From Rhodospirillales bacterium (GTDB lineage: Bacteria; Pseudomonadota; Alphaproteobacteria; Rhodospirillales; Shumkoniaceae), in contig JADHSV010000019.1 in NCBI GenBank assembly GCA_016776725.1, positions 1 to 55,865 on the forward strand: a stretch of DNA of 55,865 nucleotides, written 5' to 3'. Positions 10,118 to 19,691 of the stretch are shown here, one piece after another. Each line of letters opens with the position of its first letter. The first letter of the stretch is position 1. A program made the position numbers and the translations under genes. Below the pieces are notes generated by a model that made no database searches, had not been told where the DNA came from, and was given only the letters and a program-made list of their open reading frames with translations.

Positions 10118-10586
10118 ATTCACCCATTTCGACGGCGAGGGCAACGCCCGCATGGTCGATGTTTCGGCAAAAGCCACCACCGAACGCACGGCCAGCGCCA
10201 AGGGCTCGGTCCTTATGCAGGCCGAAACCATGCGCCTGATCACGCAAGGGGGCGTCAAGAAAGGCGACGTGCTTTCGGTTGCGCAACTGGCCGGCATCAT
10301 GGGGGCCAAGCGAACCGCCGATTTGATCCCGCTGTGCCATCCGTTGCCGCTGGATGCAGTGAAACTGGAACTGATCTGCGATACCGACCGAAACGCCGTG
10401 GATATCACCGCCACCTGCCGCATGCAGGGGCGCACGGGGGTCGAAATGGAAGCCCTGACCGCCGTATCCGTCGCCGCGTTGACCGTCTATGACATGTGCA
10501 AGGCCGTGGATCGCGGCATGCGCATCGTAGATATCCGCGTTGTTCACAAAGCCGGAGGAAAATCCGGCGTTTTTGAGGCCAAATAG
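10110..10586 (+). CDS. moaC: cyclic pyranopterin monophosphate synthase
   Basis: MoaC converts the 3',8-cyclo-GTP product of MoaA to cyclic pyranopterin monophosphate, an early molybdopterin step. I chose ATG 10110 ([11 protein letters not shown]), the normal family N-terminus; GGGAGACGAG precedes it and it overlaps trpC by 8 bases. The 158-residue product has the active-site blocks [14 protein letters not shown] near residue 73 and [28 protein letters not shown] near residue 108, with the conserved Glu, Asp and Lys residues in place. Linkage with trpC and moeA is a familiar alphaproteobacterial arrangement. Confidence 0.96.
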   Translation: MAEFTHFDGEGNARMVDVSAKATTERTASAKGSVLMQAETMRLITQGGVKKGDVLSVAQLAGIMGAKRTADLIPLCHPLPLDAVKLELICDTDRNAVDITATCRMQGRTGVEMEALTAVSVAALTVYDMCKAVDRGMRIVDIRVVHKAGGKSGVFEAK

Positions 10587-10589
10587 CAA

Positions 10590-11783
10590 ATGATCTCCGT
10601 CGCCGAAGCCGTTGCCGCCGTTTCTTCCGGATTTACCCCCCTTTCCACCGAACGCATCAGCGTCGCCGACGCTCTTGGTCGCGTGCTGGCCGAGGACGTG
10701 CAAGCGCGTCTGGACAGCCCGTTTGCAGATGTGTCCGCCATGGACGGATACGCCGTGCGCTCCGCCGACGTGGCCGACGTGCCCGCGACACTGAACCGTA
10801 TTGGTGAATCCGCCGCAGGTTGCGCTTTCGAAGGAACCGTCGGCCCTGGCCAATGCGCGCGTATCTTTACCGGCGCGCCTGTTCCCGCGGGGGCCGATGC
10901 CATCGTCATTCAGGAAGATACGACCGTGGAAGGCGACGCCGTCACCATGAATGAAGCCGCCCGGCCCGGCCGGTGGGTGCGGCCCAAGGGAATGGATTTC
11001 GCGCAAGGCGATGTTCTGCTTTCGGCCGGGACGGTCATGAGCGGACGCCATATCGGCCTGGCGGCGGCCATGAACGTGCCGTGGCTGACGGTGCGGCGCA
11101 AACCGCGCGTCGCTATTCTGGCCACCGGCGACGAACTGGTCATGCCGGGCGAAGCCGTGGGCGCCAGCCAGATCATCAGTTCGAACAGCCTGTCCATCGC
11201 GGCTTACGTGCGTGAACTGGGCGGCGATCCCATCAATTTGGGGATTGCACGGGATTCGGAAGATTCCCTGCGCCGCATGCTGGATGGGGCCAAGGGCTCG
11301 GACCTTCTGATCACCATCGGCGGGGCGTCAGTGGGCGATCATGATCTGGTGCGCCGGGTTCTCGACGGCGAAGGGTTCGATCTTAACTTCTTCCGCGTCG
11401 CCATGCGCCCGGGAAAACCGCTCATTTTCGGCCAACTGGGCCGCGTTCCGGTTCTGGGCCTGCCCGGCAATCCGGTTTCGGCGGGCGTCACGGCGGTGAT
11501 GTTCCTGCGCCCGGCCATGAATATCATGCTTGGCGTCGCGCAAAGCGACGGGTCAGGCGAAACGGCGCTGCTGGGCTGCGATGTGCCCGCCAACGATCAG
11601 CGCCAGGATTATCTGCGCGCGGCTCTTTCCAACGATGACGCCGGCCGGCGCACGGCGACGCCGTTTGATGCCCAGGACAGCGCCATGATGGCCCGCTTCG
11701 CCGCCGCCGACTGTCTGGTCATCCGCCCGCCCCACGCGGCGGCGTCAAAAGCAGGTGATACGGTAGAGATCATTGTGCTTTAA
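10590..11783 (+). CDS. moeA: molybdopterin molybdenumtransferase
   Basis: MoeA inserts molybdate into adenylylated molybdopterin. The 397-residue protein starts 3 bases after moaC. It has the N-terminal MoeA segment SPFADVSAMDGYAVRSAD (about residue 41) and the MoCF-binding GGASVGDHDLV motif (about residue 244), followed by FFRVAMRPGKPLIFGQLGRVPVLGLPGNPVSA (about residue 268). The C-terminal beta-barrel (residues about 325-397) is complete. It is the last gene of the trp-moa operon. No clear terminator stands between it and the lexA promoter only a few bases downstream, so some read-through into lexA is possible. Confidence 0.96.
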   Translation: MISVAEAVAAVSSGFTPLSTERISVADALGRVLAEDVQARLDSPFADVSAMDGYAVRSADVADVPATLNRIGESAAGCAFEGTVGPGQCARIFTGAPVPAGADAIVIQEDTTVEGDAVTMNEAARPGRWVRPKGMDFAQGDVLLSAGTVMSGRHIGLAAAMNVPWLTVRRKPRVAILATGDELVMPGEAVGASQIISSNSLSIAAYVRELGGDPINLGIARDSEDSLRRMLDGAKGSDLLITIGGASVGDHDLVRRVLDGEGFDLNFFRVAMRPGKPLIFGQLGRVPVLGLPGNPVSAGVTAVMFLRPAMNIMLGVAQSDGSGETALLGCDVPANDQRQDYLRAALSNDDAGRRTATPFDAQDSAMMARFAAADCLVIRPPHAAASKAGDTVEIIVL

Positions 11784-11786
11784 GCC

Positions 11787-11815
11787 TTGACGCGCGCTCG
11801 GAACTAAACTAGAAC
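11787..11815 (+). promoter_or_regulatory. lexA promoter with alphaproteobacterial SOS box
   Basis: A -35 TTGACG (11787-11792) and a -10 TAGAAC (11810-11815) are separated by 17 bases. The direct repeat GAACTAAACTAGAAC (11801-11815) is the complement of GTTC-N7-GTTC, the LexA-binding site known in alphaproteobacteria. It covers the spacer end and the whole -10 element, so LexA bound here would block RNA polymerase. This fits autoregulation of lexA. Confidence 0.8.
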
Positions 11816-11836
11816 ATGTGTCGGCGTTTGCTTTTT

Positions 11837-11866
11837 GTTCCAAATCTTGTGCCAAGAACTTGGAAC
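11837..11866 (+). promoter_or_regulatory. GTTCCAA/TTGGAAC dyad in the lexA leader
   Basis: A 7-bp inverted repeat, GTTCCAA (11837-11843) and TTGGAAC (11860-11866), lies between the promoter and the lexA ribosome-binding site. It reuses the GTTC/GAAC half-site of the SOS box and is followed by two more GAAC-like copies. It could be a second LexA contact or an mRNA hairpin near the ribosome-binding site; the sequence does not decide. Confidence 0.4.
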
Positions 11867-11892
11867 ACGAACCACTTGGCGGGAGCCGAACC

Positions 11893-12615
11893 ATGTTGAC
11901 GAGGAAACAATACGAACTTTTGGTGTTTATTACCGACACCCTCAACACCAAGGGCGTGTCGCCGTCGTTTGAGGAAATGAAGGAAGCGCTGGGTTTGCGC
12001 TCCAAGTCGGGTATCCACCGCCTGATCACTGGGTTGGAGGAACGCGGCTTTATCCGCCACCTGCCCCACCGCGCCCGCGCCCTTGAAGTCCTCAGGCTGG
12101 CCGAGAACATGGCAGCGCAGGGTAAGACTTTGCCCGGCAAGGGTTTGCGCGACGCACAGTCCGAATTTTCGCCCAGCATCATCAAGGGCGATTTCAAGCG
12201 CCCGCCCGCCGCCGTAGCCCACCCCGCAGCCGAAGCGGTTGAGTTGCCGCTATACGGTCAAATCGCCGCCGGTTTGCCCATCGAGGCCGTTTCGGACAAT
12301 ACCAACACCGTTGACGTTCCCGCCTCGCTTTTGGGCAGCGGCGAACACTACGCGCTTTATGTCGACGGCGATTCCATGATCGACGCCGGAATTAACGACG
12401 GCGATACGGTCGTGTTGGAACGCTGCAACACGGCGGAAAACGGCACCATCGTCGTGGCCCTGGTGGAAGATACCGAGGTGACCCTGAAACGCCTGCGCAA
12501 GCGTGGCGATTCCATTGCCCTGGAGCCCGCCAACCAAAGCTATGAAACCCGCATATTCGGCCCCGATCAGGTGCAGGTGCAGGGCAAACTGGTGGGCTTG
12601 ATCCGCAAGTATTAG
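11893..12615 (+). CDS. lexA: SOS repressor LexA
   Basis: LexA represses DNA-damage genes and cleaves itself when RecA filaments form. I chose ATG 11893 with GGGAG 7 bases upstream; the product begins [10 protein letters not shown], as in alphaproteobacterial LexA. Residues 1-70 are the winged helix-turn-helix. The cleavage site is Ala126-Gly127 in QIAAGLPI, and the Ser-Lys dyad is Ser161 (GDSMIDAG) and Lys199 (VTLKRL). The length of 240 residues is typical of the alphaproteobacterial form, longer than the 202 of E. coli. It converges with comEC, 16 bases apart. Confidence 0.97.
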   Translation: MLTRKQYELLVFITDTLNTKGVSPSFEEMKEALGLRSKSGIHRLITGLEERGFIRHLPHRARALEVLRLAENMAAQGKTLPGKGLRDAQSEFSPSIIKGDFKRPPAAVAHPAAEAVELPLYGQIAAGLPIEAVSDNTNTVDVPASLLGSGEHYALYVDGDSMIDAGINDGDTVVLERCNTAENGTIVVALVEDTEVTLKRLRKRGDSIALEPANQSYETRIFGPDQVQVQGKLVGLIRKY

Positions 12616-12631
12616 GAACCGTTCTGCGGAG

Positions 12632-14743
12632 TCACTTGGACTTTGCTTTCGGACGTAATACCCATGGGCGGTGGCCGCGGCTGCCGCCCACGCTTTGTAC
12701 GCGGAAAATTCCGTCGTCCAGCCACAGGGCGTGAGCGCCCTCTCGCCACAAATCGAAACGGTCGATCACCACCTTGGCCGACGGACAGTTTTTTCCGACC
12801 GGCACCGCACTTACGAGGGCGTCGGCGTTTCGGCAATCTTCGGCCAGCGCGCCTTCGCCACGCACCAGGGCAACGACCTTTCCTTTGGCCCGATAGATGC
12901 AGCCCAGGGAATCGCACGCCAGCCGCCCGCCCACGCTTTCCCCTTCGCGGGGCCACGATTTCGCGCCATTTGCCTGACCGGACCGGCGCAGCCAGATTTC
13001 ACGGTCGAAACGGCCCTTGCGAAGGGTCGATACGGCCAATTTTCCATCGGCCATGCGCGCCGCCAGAAGTTCGCCGCGATCATCTATCAGAATGTCGGGG
13101 CTGTCGGGAAACCAAAGCGTCGCCAGACCCAGAGCGACGGGAGCCAGTCCGAAGTAGCGCCACGATTGGCGCCACAGAGCCAACCACAGGCCGCCCAGCG
13201 CAATGCTGACAATTCCCCATACCGGCATGGCGGGCAACAGGGTGACGGCCCCCGGCCAGGCCGCGATCGTCTCTGCAATGCCAATCACCGCACCGACCCC
13301 CCAGCCCATGGGAACAAGGGCCAGCCCTTCCAGACCCAGCGGCATCAGAACGAACGCGATTACCGCCCACGGCATGATCCAAAGGGCGGTCAACGGCACC
13401 GCACCCAAGTTCGCGGCCAGCCCGAACACGGCGAAACGGTTGAAGTGAAAGACCGCGAAAGGACCGGTTACACTGCCCGCGACCAGCGTGCTTAAGCCCA
13501 CGCCGAGCAAATACAGCAGCAATCGGCGGTTCCATGTGTAGGCTTCGCCGCCCGATCCGCGGCCAATGTCGCGAAACCGTTCGAAAAATGCGATCAACCC
13601 GACAACGGCGGCGAACGACAGTTGAAAGCTGGCTCCCAAAAGGCTTTCCGGCTGCACCAGCAGAATAATCAATGCGGCCCAGGCCACCGTGCGGATGCTC
13701 AGGCCCCGGCGATCCAGCACCACCGCCAGCAACACCAGTCCAACCATCAGGAACGCCCGCTGGGTGGGAACCGTCGCGCCCGCGATCAGCGCATAGGCCA
13801 ACGCCCCCATAATGCCCAGCACGGCGGCCGCCTTTTTGATGGGAAAACGTAAGGCGATGGCCGGAATCAGCGCCAGGCCGGCACGAATACCAACGAACAG
13901 AATGCCCGCCACAAGGCCGATATGAAGGCCCGAAATGGCCAGCAGGTGGGCCATTCCCGAATCACGCATGGCCGCCAGCACCGATTGGGGAATGGCCCCC
14001 CGTTCGCCGGTCATCAGCGCGCGAGCCAGCGCCCCGTTGGTTCCGCCCAGTCCGTTCATGACCCTTTCACCGATCGCCAAACGCGCATCGGCGAGAACCA
14101 AAAGAAACCCGGGCTTGCTCGAAGAGGCTCCGTTGTCCGCCATGATCGTAGGCGGGCCATAAGCAAAGCCGACCGCACCCAACCCCCGGAAAAACGACTG
14201 GCGCTGAAAATCGAAGGCTCCGGGCGCCACCGGCGGCGGCGGCGGCGAAAGACCTGCACGAACCCGCATGCGATCTCCCGGGCGCAATCGGGGTCCTTTG
14301 GCGCTCATGCGGATGCGTGCTTTTTTTGGTGTCCGTTCGGCGGCGATGCGGCTGATATGAAGTTCGTCCAGCAGGATGCGGCGGCCCTTGCCGTTGGGTT
14401 CGACGAAAATGACGCGCCCTTCGACGGTGGCCGAACCAATCCTCTTTTCCAGGATCGGAGCAGCCACCATGGCCGTGCGAAACTGGGCTACGCTAAACCC
14501 CAGAGCCACCGCGGCAAGCGCGATGAAGAACAGGCGCAGGCCGATGCGCCCGCGAAATACCACGCCGGGAATAATGATTCCCGCCAAAACCACCGCGCCC
14601 AACCAAATGGGCGGTTCGTCCGGAAGCGTGAAATAGGCGGCGATTCCAACACCCAGAAACACCGGCAGCCACAGCACCCAGCGCTCGCGTTCGGCGGCAA
14701 AATAGGTGCCGAATACCGATTGTCGGATGCTTGTGTCGTTCAT
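12632..14743 (-). CDS. comEC: ComEC/Rec2 DNA-uptake channel family protein
   Basis: A 703-residue polytopic inner-membrane protein that, in competent bacteria, forms the channel carrying single-stranded DNA into the cytoplasm. ATG 14743 is preceded by GAAGGA; an upstream ATG at 14803 would overlap the gltX leader. The order is an N-terminal DUF4131 region with two or three helices and an OB-like part ([19 protein letters not shown]), then the Competence domain with about eight helices (the [15 protein letters not shown] and [12 protein letters not shown] motifs are well kept), then a soluble C-terminal domain. That last domain should be metallo-beta-lactamase-like, but I see no HxHxDH metal motif. 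DNA uptake or an alternative role is not shown by context, since no other com gene is near. Confidence 0.9.
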   Translation of the reverse strand: MNDTSIRQSVFGTYFAAERERWVLWLPVFLGVGIAAYFTLPDEPPIWLGAVVLAGIIIPGVVFRGRIGLRLFFIALAAVALGFSVAQFRTAMVAAPILEKRIGSATVEGRVIFVEPNGKGRRILLDELHISRIAAERTPKKARIRMSAKGPRLRPGDRMRVRAGLSPPPPPVAPGAFDFQRQSFFRGLGAVGFAYGPPTIMADNGASSSKPGFLLVLADARLAIGERVMNGLGGTNGALARALMTGERGAIPQSVLAAMRDSGMAHLLAISGLHIGLVAGILFVGIRAGLALIPAIALRFPIKKAAAVLGIMGALAYALIAGATVPTQRAFLMVGLVLLAVVLDRRGLSIRTVAWAALIILLVQPESLLGASFQLSFAAVVGLIAFFERFRDIGRGSGGEAYTWNRRLLLYLLGVGLSTLVAGSVTGPFAVFHFNRFAVFGLAANLGAVPLTALWIMPWAVIAFVLMPLGLEGLALVPMGWGVGAVIGIAETIAAWPGAVTLLPAMPVWGIVSIALGGLWLALWRQSWRYFGLAPVALGLATLWFPDSPDILIDDRGELLAARMADGKLAVSTLRKGRFDREIWLRRSGQANGAKSWPREGESVGGRLACDSLGCIYRAKGKVVALVRGEGALAEDCRNADALVSAVPVGKNCPSAKVVIDRFDLWREGAHALWLDDGIFRVQSVGGSRGHRPWVLRPKAKSK

Positions 14744-14811
14744 TCCTTCAAAGCACCCCTTCAATGTGCTACATGTCCGCCGCCCTTTTAACCACAGTAG
14801 CAAATGAGATC

Positions 14812-16218
14812 ATGACCGTCGTCACCAGATTCGCGCCCTCACCCACCGGCTTCCTTCATCTCGGCGGTGCGCACACCGCGCTGTTCAATTGGCTTTATGC
14901 CCGCCACCATGGCGGCAAATTCCTTTTGCGCGTCGAGGATACCGACCGCGCGCGCTCCACGGACGAGGCGGTGGACGCCATTCTGGACGGCCTGAAATGG
15001 TTGGGACTGGATTGGGACGGCGATGTCATCTCGCAGTTTTCCAGGGTTGAACGCCATGCCGAAGTAGCCGAGCAACTGGTCGCCGCAGGTGCGGCCTACC
15101 GCTGCTACTGCACGCCGGAAGAACTGGCGGAAATGCGCGAAAACGCCAAGGCCGAAGGCCGTCCCATGCGCTATGACGGCCGTTGGCGCGACCGTGATCC
15201 ATCTGAAGCACCTGCCGGGGTCAGCCCCACCATTCGCCTGAAAGCGCCGCAGGAAGGCGAAACGGTCATAGCCGATCTTATCCAGGGCACGGTGCGCGTC
15301 GCCAACGACCAGATGGACGATATGGTGCTATTGCGTGGCGACGGCACGCCCACCTACATGCTGGCCGTGGTGGTCGATGACCACGATATGGATGTCACTC
15401 ATGCCTTGCGCGGCGACGATCACCTGACCAACGCCTTCCGCCAAACCCAGATTTACAACGCGCTGGGGTGGGAACCGCCCATATTCGCCCACATGCCACT
15501 GATGCACGGGCCGGACGGCAAAAAGCTGTCCAAACGCCACGGCGCGGTGGCCGTGCACCTGTATCGCGACATGGGATTCCTGCCCGAAGCCATGCGCAAT
15601 TATCTTCTGCGCCTGAGTTGGGGGCACGGCGACGACGAAATTATCAGCGACGCACAGGCCATCGAATGGTTCGACTTCGTTGACGTGGTCCGCTCGCCGG
15701 CCCGTTTTGATGTGGCGAAACTGAATAACCTTAACGGCCACTACATTCGTCAGGCGGACGATAAACGGCTTACCGATCTGATCATGCCGCAGATTGAGAC
15801 GATTCTCGAGGGCGAGATCGCCAGCGAATCCGAAGCGCGAATTCTGGCCGGAATGCCCAATTTAAAGGAACGCGCGAAGACCATTATTGAACTGGCCGAG
15901 AGCGCGGTTTTCTACGCGCGCAGCCGCCCCATGCCCCTGACGCCAAAGGCGGAAAAAATTCTGGACGAGACAGCACGGCAAAATTTGGCTAAACTACGTA
16001 ATGAATATGCTTCGCATTCGGAGTGGACGTCGGGGACGCTGGAGGAACTTGCCAGGAGCTTTGCGGAACGCGAGGAATTGAAACTAGGGAAGGTTGCGCA
16101 ACCGATCAGGGCGGCGCTGACCGGCACAAATGTTTCACCTCCGATTTTTTCCGTAATGGAAGTGCTCGGACAGGAAGAAACCGTGGCACGATTGGACGAT
16201 GTGTTGGGTCAAAATTGA
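14812..16218 (+). CDS. gltX: glutamyl-tRNA synthetase
   Basis: GltX charges tRNA-Glu (and, in many alphaproteobacteria, tRNA-Gln for later amidation). I set the start at ATG 14812 ([21 protein letters not shown]), which places the HIGH-type signature at residues 9-21; the frame upstream overlaps comEC. The KMSKS-type loop is [10 protein letters not shown] near residue 237. The length of 468 residues is normal. Alphaproteobacteria often carry two gltX genes; which one this is cannot be told from the window. A 68-base divergent gap separates it from comEC. Confidence 0.97.
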   Translation: MTVVTRFAPSPTGFLHLGGAHTALFNWLYARHHGGKFLLRVEDTDRARSTDEAVDAILDGLKWLGLDWDGDVISQFSRVERHAEVAEQLVAAGAAYRCYCTPEELAEMRENAKAEGRPMRYDGRWRDRDPSEAPAGVSPTIRLKAPQEGETVIADLIQGTVRVANDQMDDMVLLRGDGTPTYMLAVVVDDHDMDVTHALRGDDHLTNAFRQTQIYNALGWEPPIFAHMPLMHGPDGKKLSKRHGAVAVHLYRDMGFLPEAMRNYLLRLSWGHGDDEIISDAQAIEWFDFVDVVRSPARFDVAKLNNLNGHYIRQADDKRLTDLIMPQIETILEGEIASESEARILAGMPNLKERAKTIIELAESAVFYARSRPMPLTPKAEKILDETARQNLAKLRNEYASHSEWTSGTLEELARSFAEREELKLGKVAQPIRAALTGTNVSPPIFSVMEVLGQEETVARLDDVLGQN

Positions 16219-16300
16219 CCGTAACCCATTGAACCTCAGCCCCCAACCAACCAAATAATCAGCATATTCGGGTCGTTCGGCCCGCGGATATGTTTAGAAA

Positions 16301-16315
16301 ATCAATTATATTGAT
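16301..16315 (+). promoter_or_regulatory. ATCAAT-TAT-ATTGAT dyad ahead of gltA
   Basis: A perfect 6-bp inverted repeat with a 3-base centre ends just before the gltA ribosome-binding site (AAGGGGG at 16316-16322). It lies 15 bases from the start codon, so it could be an operator or a short hairpin at the translation start. No regulator can be assigned. Confidence 0.35.
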
Positions 16316-16329
16316 AAGGGGGAAATTGT

Positions 16330-17631
16330 ATGAGCGCCACCACCAGAACGCTAACCCTGACCGACAATGAAACAGGGAAAAGCATGGAACTTCCGGTCCT
16401 GAGCGGAACCATCGGGCCCGATGTGGTCGACGTCCGCAAGGTATACGGTGAACTCGGGTATTTCACCTATGATCCCGGTTATGGATCCACGGGCAGCTGC
16501 TCGTCCAAGATCACCTACATCGATGGCGAAGAGGGAATTCTTCAATACCGCGGCTATCCCATTCAACAGCTTGCAGAGAGCTCCAATTTCCTGGAGGTCG
16601 CCTACTTGATCCTGTGGGGCGAATTGCCAACCCAGGCGGAGTACGACAAGTTTCAGTATTCGATTTCGCACCACACCCTGCTGAACGAACAGATCATTAC
16701 CTTCTTCAGGGGATTCAGGCGCGATTCGCACCCCATGGCCGTTATGTGCGGCGTCGTCGGGGCCCTGTCGGCCTTTTATCACGACCACCTGGACATGTCC
16801 GACCCTGAGGACCGGCGCATAGCCTCTTACCGGCTGATCTCCAAGATGCCGACCATCGCGGCTCATGCCTACAAGTATTCGCAGGGCCAGCCTTTCGTTT
16901 ATCCAAAAAACGATTACGGCTACACCGAAAACCTTCTGCACATGACCTTCGCAACACCCTGCGAGGACTACAAGGTCACCAAGGTGCAGGCCAAAGCGCT
17001 GGATCGTCTGTTCTTGCTTCATGCCGATCATGAACAGAACGCGTCGACTTCGACGGTACGTCTGGCCGGTTCCAGCGGCGCCAATCCGTTTGCCTGCATT
17101 GCAGCGGGTATCGCTTCGCTTTGGGGTCCGGCGCATGGCGGCGCCAACGAAGCGGTTCTCACCATGTTGAACGAGATCGGAACCAAGGACCACATCCCCG
17201 AATACATCAAGAGAGCCAAGGACCATGACGACCCGTTCCGCCTGATGGGCTTCGGCCACCGGGTCTACAAGAACTACGATCCGAGAGCCAAGATCATCCA
17301 GGAATCCTGCTATGAGGTGCTGGACGAGTTGGGAATGCACGACGATCCGCTTCTGCAATTGGCTATGGAGTTGGAACGCATCGCGCTGGAGGACGATTAC
17401 TTCATCAGCCACAAGCTTTATCCCAACGTCGATTTCTATTCGGGCATCATTTACCGGGCCATGGGCTTCCCGCCGTCGATGTTCACGGCACTGTTCGCCA
17501 CTGCGCGCACGGTCGGCTGGATTGCCCAGTGGGGCGAGATGCTGACGGACCCGGAAGCCCGGATCGGTCGGCCGCGCCAGTTGTTTACGGGCGCAGCGGA
17601 ACGCAACTACACGCCTATTGACAAACGCTGA
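16330..17631 (+). CDS. gltA: citrate synthase (type II)
   Basis: Citrate synthase condenses acetyl-CoA with oxaloacetate at the entry of the TCA cycle. The 433-residue chain has the catalytic triad at the positions expected for the hexameric type II enzyme: His269 in AHGGANEAV, His310 in [14 protein letters not shown] and Asp368 in VDFYSGI. The N-terminal domain ([25 protein letters not shown]) matches alphaproteobacterial GltA. ATG 16330 has a strong AAGGGGG site 7 bases upstream. It has its own 111-base upstream region after gltX and converges with lpxB. Confidence 0.98.
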   Translation: MSATTRTLTLTDNETGKSMELPVLSGTIGPDVVDVRKVYGELGYFTYDPGYGSTGSCSSKITYIDGEEGILQYRGYPIQQLAESSNFLEVAYLILWGELPTQAEYDKFQYSISHHTLLNEQIITFFRGFRRDSHPMAVMCGVVGALSAFYHDHLDMSDPEDRRIASYRLISKMPTIAAHAYKYSQGQPFVYPKNDYGYTENLLHMTFATPCEDYKVTKVQAKALDRLFLLHADHEQNASTSTVRLAGSSGANPFACIAAGIASLWGPAHGGANEAVLTMLNEIGTKDHIPEYIKRAKDHDDPFRLMGFGHRVYKNYDPRAKIIQESCYEVLDELGMHDDPLLQLAMELERIALEDDYFISHKLYPNVDFYSGIIYRAMGFPPSMFTALFATARTVGWIAQWGEMLTDPEARIGRPRQLFTGAAERNYTPIDKR

Positions 17632-17656
17632 GCAGTTATTCGATTGTTTTGCGACG

Positions 17657-17682
17657 CGGCGCGGGGATCAGTTCCCGCGCCG
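17657..17682. terminator. GC-rich hairpin at the gltA/lpxB convergence
   Basis: A perfect 9-bp stem (CGGCGCGGG at 17657-17665, CCCGCGCCG at 17674-17682) with an 8-base loop spans the lpxB stop codon. Neither side carries a proper T-tract, so it may be a weak or Rho-assisted terminator or a 3'-end stabiliser for either transcript. Confidence 0.4.
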
Positions 17683-18843
17683 TATTGCATTCAACACCGC
17701 CTCGGCGGCGCGATGGCTGGGCGAGGAGCCGCCTGCACCAAGCCTTTGCAGGGCCGCAGCCGCGGCGGAAATTTGCGCCTTGGCCGCCTCGTCGTCGCCG
17801 AGAAGGGTTTCCACCGCCTCGGCGATGGTGTCGGCCCGGCAATCTTCCTGCAAAAGCTCGGGAACGGCTTCGCGATCCAGCACAATATTGATGAGATTGA
17901 CGAAGCGCACCCGAATTAGCCTGCGCGCAATCCACGCCGTTATCAGGCTCGTTTTGTAAGCGATAACCGTCGGCAGCCCCGCCAAAGCCAATTCCAGCGA
18001 CACCGTGCCCGAGGCCGCAATGGCGACATCGGCCGCCGCGAACGCATCGAACTTCGTAGCCTCCCCGGTAACCGTTTCCGCGGGAACCGGCCAATCCTGA
18101 ATGGCGTGCGAGACCTCGCCTTCAACCGTTGGCGCGACCGGGACAACAACCCGAAGATCCGGTCTCGCCGCCGCCAGTTTGCGCAAAGCCTCGTCAAATA
18201 TGGGAAGAAGGCGTGATGTTTCGCCATGACGGCTGCCGGGAAGCACGCAGACGAGCGGCGTATCCGGCGCGATGTTTCTTTGCCGGCGAAACGCATCGCC
18301 ATCCCCATGGGCCGCACCCGATTCCACAACCGAATGCCCAACGAAACTGCACGACAGGCCTTCGCGCTCAAAATACGGCGGTTCGAACGGAAACAACGCC
18401 AGTAGATGATCGAGAAAATGCGCTATTTTCCGGGCTCGCCCCGGGCGCCAGGCCCATACGGTGGGGGCAACGTAGTGAATGAGAGGGAACCCCTGCCCGC
18501 GCAGCCGTTTGGCAAGACGAAAACTGAAATCCGGCGAGTCCACGGTTACCAGCGCGGATGGCTGAAGGCGGCGAACCGCCCTTTCCGTTTCCTTCAAACG
18601 CCTTATCAGTTGCGGCAGCCTGGGCAGCACTTCGGCCAGCCCCATCACCGACAACTCTTCCATGGGAAACAGGCTTTCCAACCCCTGCTCGGCCATTCGC
18701 GGGCCTCCCACGCCGGCAAAGCGTACCGCACCACCTGTTTGCTCGCTGAGCGATGCCATCATGCGCGCTGCCAGGGCATCACCCGAAGCTTCGCCCGCAA
18801 CAAGAAAGATCAGAAGATCGGCATCCGGCTCTGTACGGGTCAT
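17668..18843 (-). CDS. lpxB: lipid-A-disaccharide synthase
   Basis: LpxB joins UDP-2,3-diacylglucosamine and lipid X to form the lipid A disaccharide at the inner face of the inner membrane. The 391-residue protein has the family N-terminus LIFLVAGEASGDALAARMM, the FAGVGGPRM block near residue 42, VDSPDFSFRLAKRL near residue 100, and IHYVAPTVWAWRPGRARKI near residue 121. C-terminal signatures are ASGTVSLELAL and PTVIAYKTS. It ends the lpxD-fabZ-lpxA-lpxI-lpxB run, starting 5 bases after the lpxI stop. Its stop codon falls in the loop of the hairpin 17657-17682. Confidence 0.96.
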   Translation of the reverse strand: MTRTEPDADLLIFLVAGEASGDALAARMMASLSEQTGGAVRFAGVGGPRMAEQGLESLFPMEELSVMGLAEVLPRLPQLIRRLKETERAVRRLQPSALVTVDSPDFSFRLAKRLRGQGFPLIHYVAPTVWAWRPGRARKIAHFLDHLLALFPFEPPYFEREGLSCSFVGHSVVESGAAHGDGDAFRRQRNIAPDTPLVCVLPGSRHGETSRLLPIFDEALRKLAAARPDLRVVVPVAPTVEGEVSHAIQDWPVPAETVTGEATKFDAFAAADVAIAASGTVSLELALAGLPTVIAYKTSLITAWIARRLIRVRFVNLINIVLDREAVPELLQEDCRADTIAEAVETLLGDDEAAKAQISAAAAALQRLGAGGSSPSHRAAEAVLNAIRRGN

Positions 18844-18848
18844 TCTCG

Positions 18849-19691
18849 TTATTCCCCGTCTACATGAACGCCCATGACGAACAAGCCCCTGGCGTCGGCT
18901 TCGGCAACGACCTCTTTCATGCCGACGACAATAGCACCGCCCGATTCGACGGCTATTCCGCGCAAACCCGCCTCCTTGGCCCCGCGAACCGTTTCAACAC
19001 CAATGGTCGGCAAATCGGCCCGGCGTTCCTGACCTGGTTTCGCGACCTTCACCAATACCCCAGACGACACCTCGGGGGGCGCATGCGCACACGCAGCCAA
19101 CATAGCATCTGTTCCGGCGGACGATTCAAGTGCGACGACCACGCCGTCCCTGACGATGGTGGCTTGGCCGATGTCCCTGGCCCCCAAATCCAGAGCCGCC
19201 GATATTCCCGCCGAAATGTCTTTCATGGCCGCTTCATCGGGGTGAACTGATCCAAATACCCCGGAGGGAGCCAGAAGATCGGGCAATACGCGTTCCGGTC
19301 CAACGACCGAAAACCCCTCACCTTCAAGCGCGCCCACCAATGCCGTCAGAATTTTGTCATCCCCCCCACCCAGACCGCCGGTGCGGAGCAAAAAGCGCAG
19401 GGTCCAAAGATCGGGCCGCAGTTGGAACAGGGTTGGCCGACGAATGGTTCCGGCCATGATCAATTCTTCAACGCCCTCGCGGCGCAGGTGTTTGACAGCC
19501 GTTCCGGCAGCACCAATACGCAAACTGACATGGGGGATTTGTTGCCCGGCAATTGGGGCCGTAAGCCCCGGATCGCACTGGCCTTCCAACGCGACGACAA
19601 AGAACGGCCGCCCGGACTGTACGCAATGACTGACGATTAACCCCGGCAGGGCGCCTCCGCCAGCCAGCAAGCCAAGTTTACGCGCCATCAT
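18849..19691 (-). CDS. lpxI: UDP-2,3-diacylglucosamine pyrophosphatase, LpxI type
   Basis: LpxI hydrolyses UDP-2,3-diacylglucosamine to lipid X and UMP, the step done by the unrelated LpxH in E. coli. This 280-residue DUF1009 protein has the typical N-terminus KLGLLAGGGALPGLIV, a Thr-Ile-Arg-Arg-Pro segment (AGTIRRPTLFQLRPD) and the C-terminal domain with GQATIVRDGVVVALES, AGTDAML and RADLPTIGVETV. It overlaps lpxA by 14 bases; M1 or M2 could be the start. The position between lpxA and lpxB is the usual alphaproteobacterial one and supports the assignment. Confidence 0.93.
   Translation of the reverse strand: MMARKLGLLAGGGALPGLIVSHCVQSGRPFFVVALEGQCDPGLTAPIAGQQIPHVSLRIGAAGTAVKHLRREGVEELIMAGTIRRPTLFQLRPDLWTLRFLLRTGGLGGGDDKILTALVGALEGEGFSVVGPERVLPDLLAPSGVFGSVHPDEAAMKDISAGISAALDLGARDIGQATIVRDGVVVALESSAGTDAMLAACAHAPPEVSSGVLVKVAKPGQERRADLPTIGVETVRGAKEAGLRGIAVESGGAIVVGMKEVVAEADARGLFVMGVHVDGE

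Noticed and set aside
9885..11051. A 388-codon minus-strand frame opposite trpC, moaC and moeA.
   Set aside because: It spans three overlapping, clearly functional genes and its His/Gly-rich translation is typical of antisense frames in GC-rich DNA.
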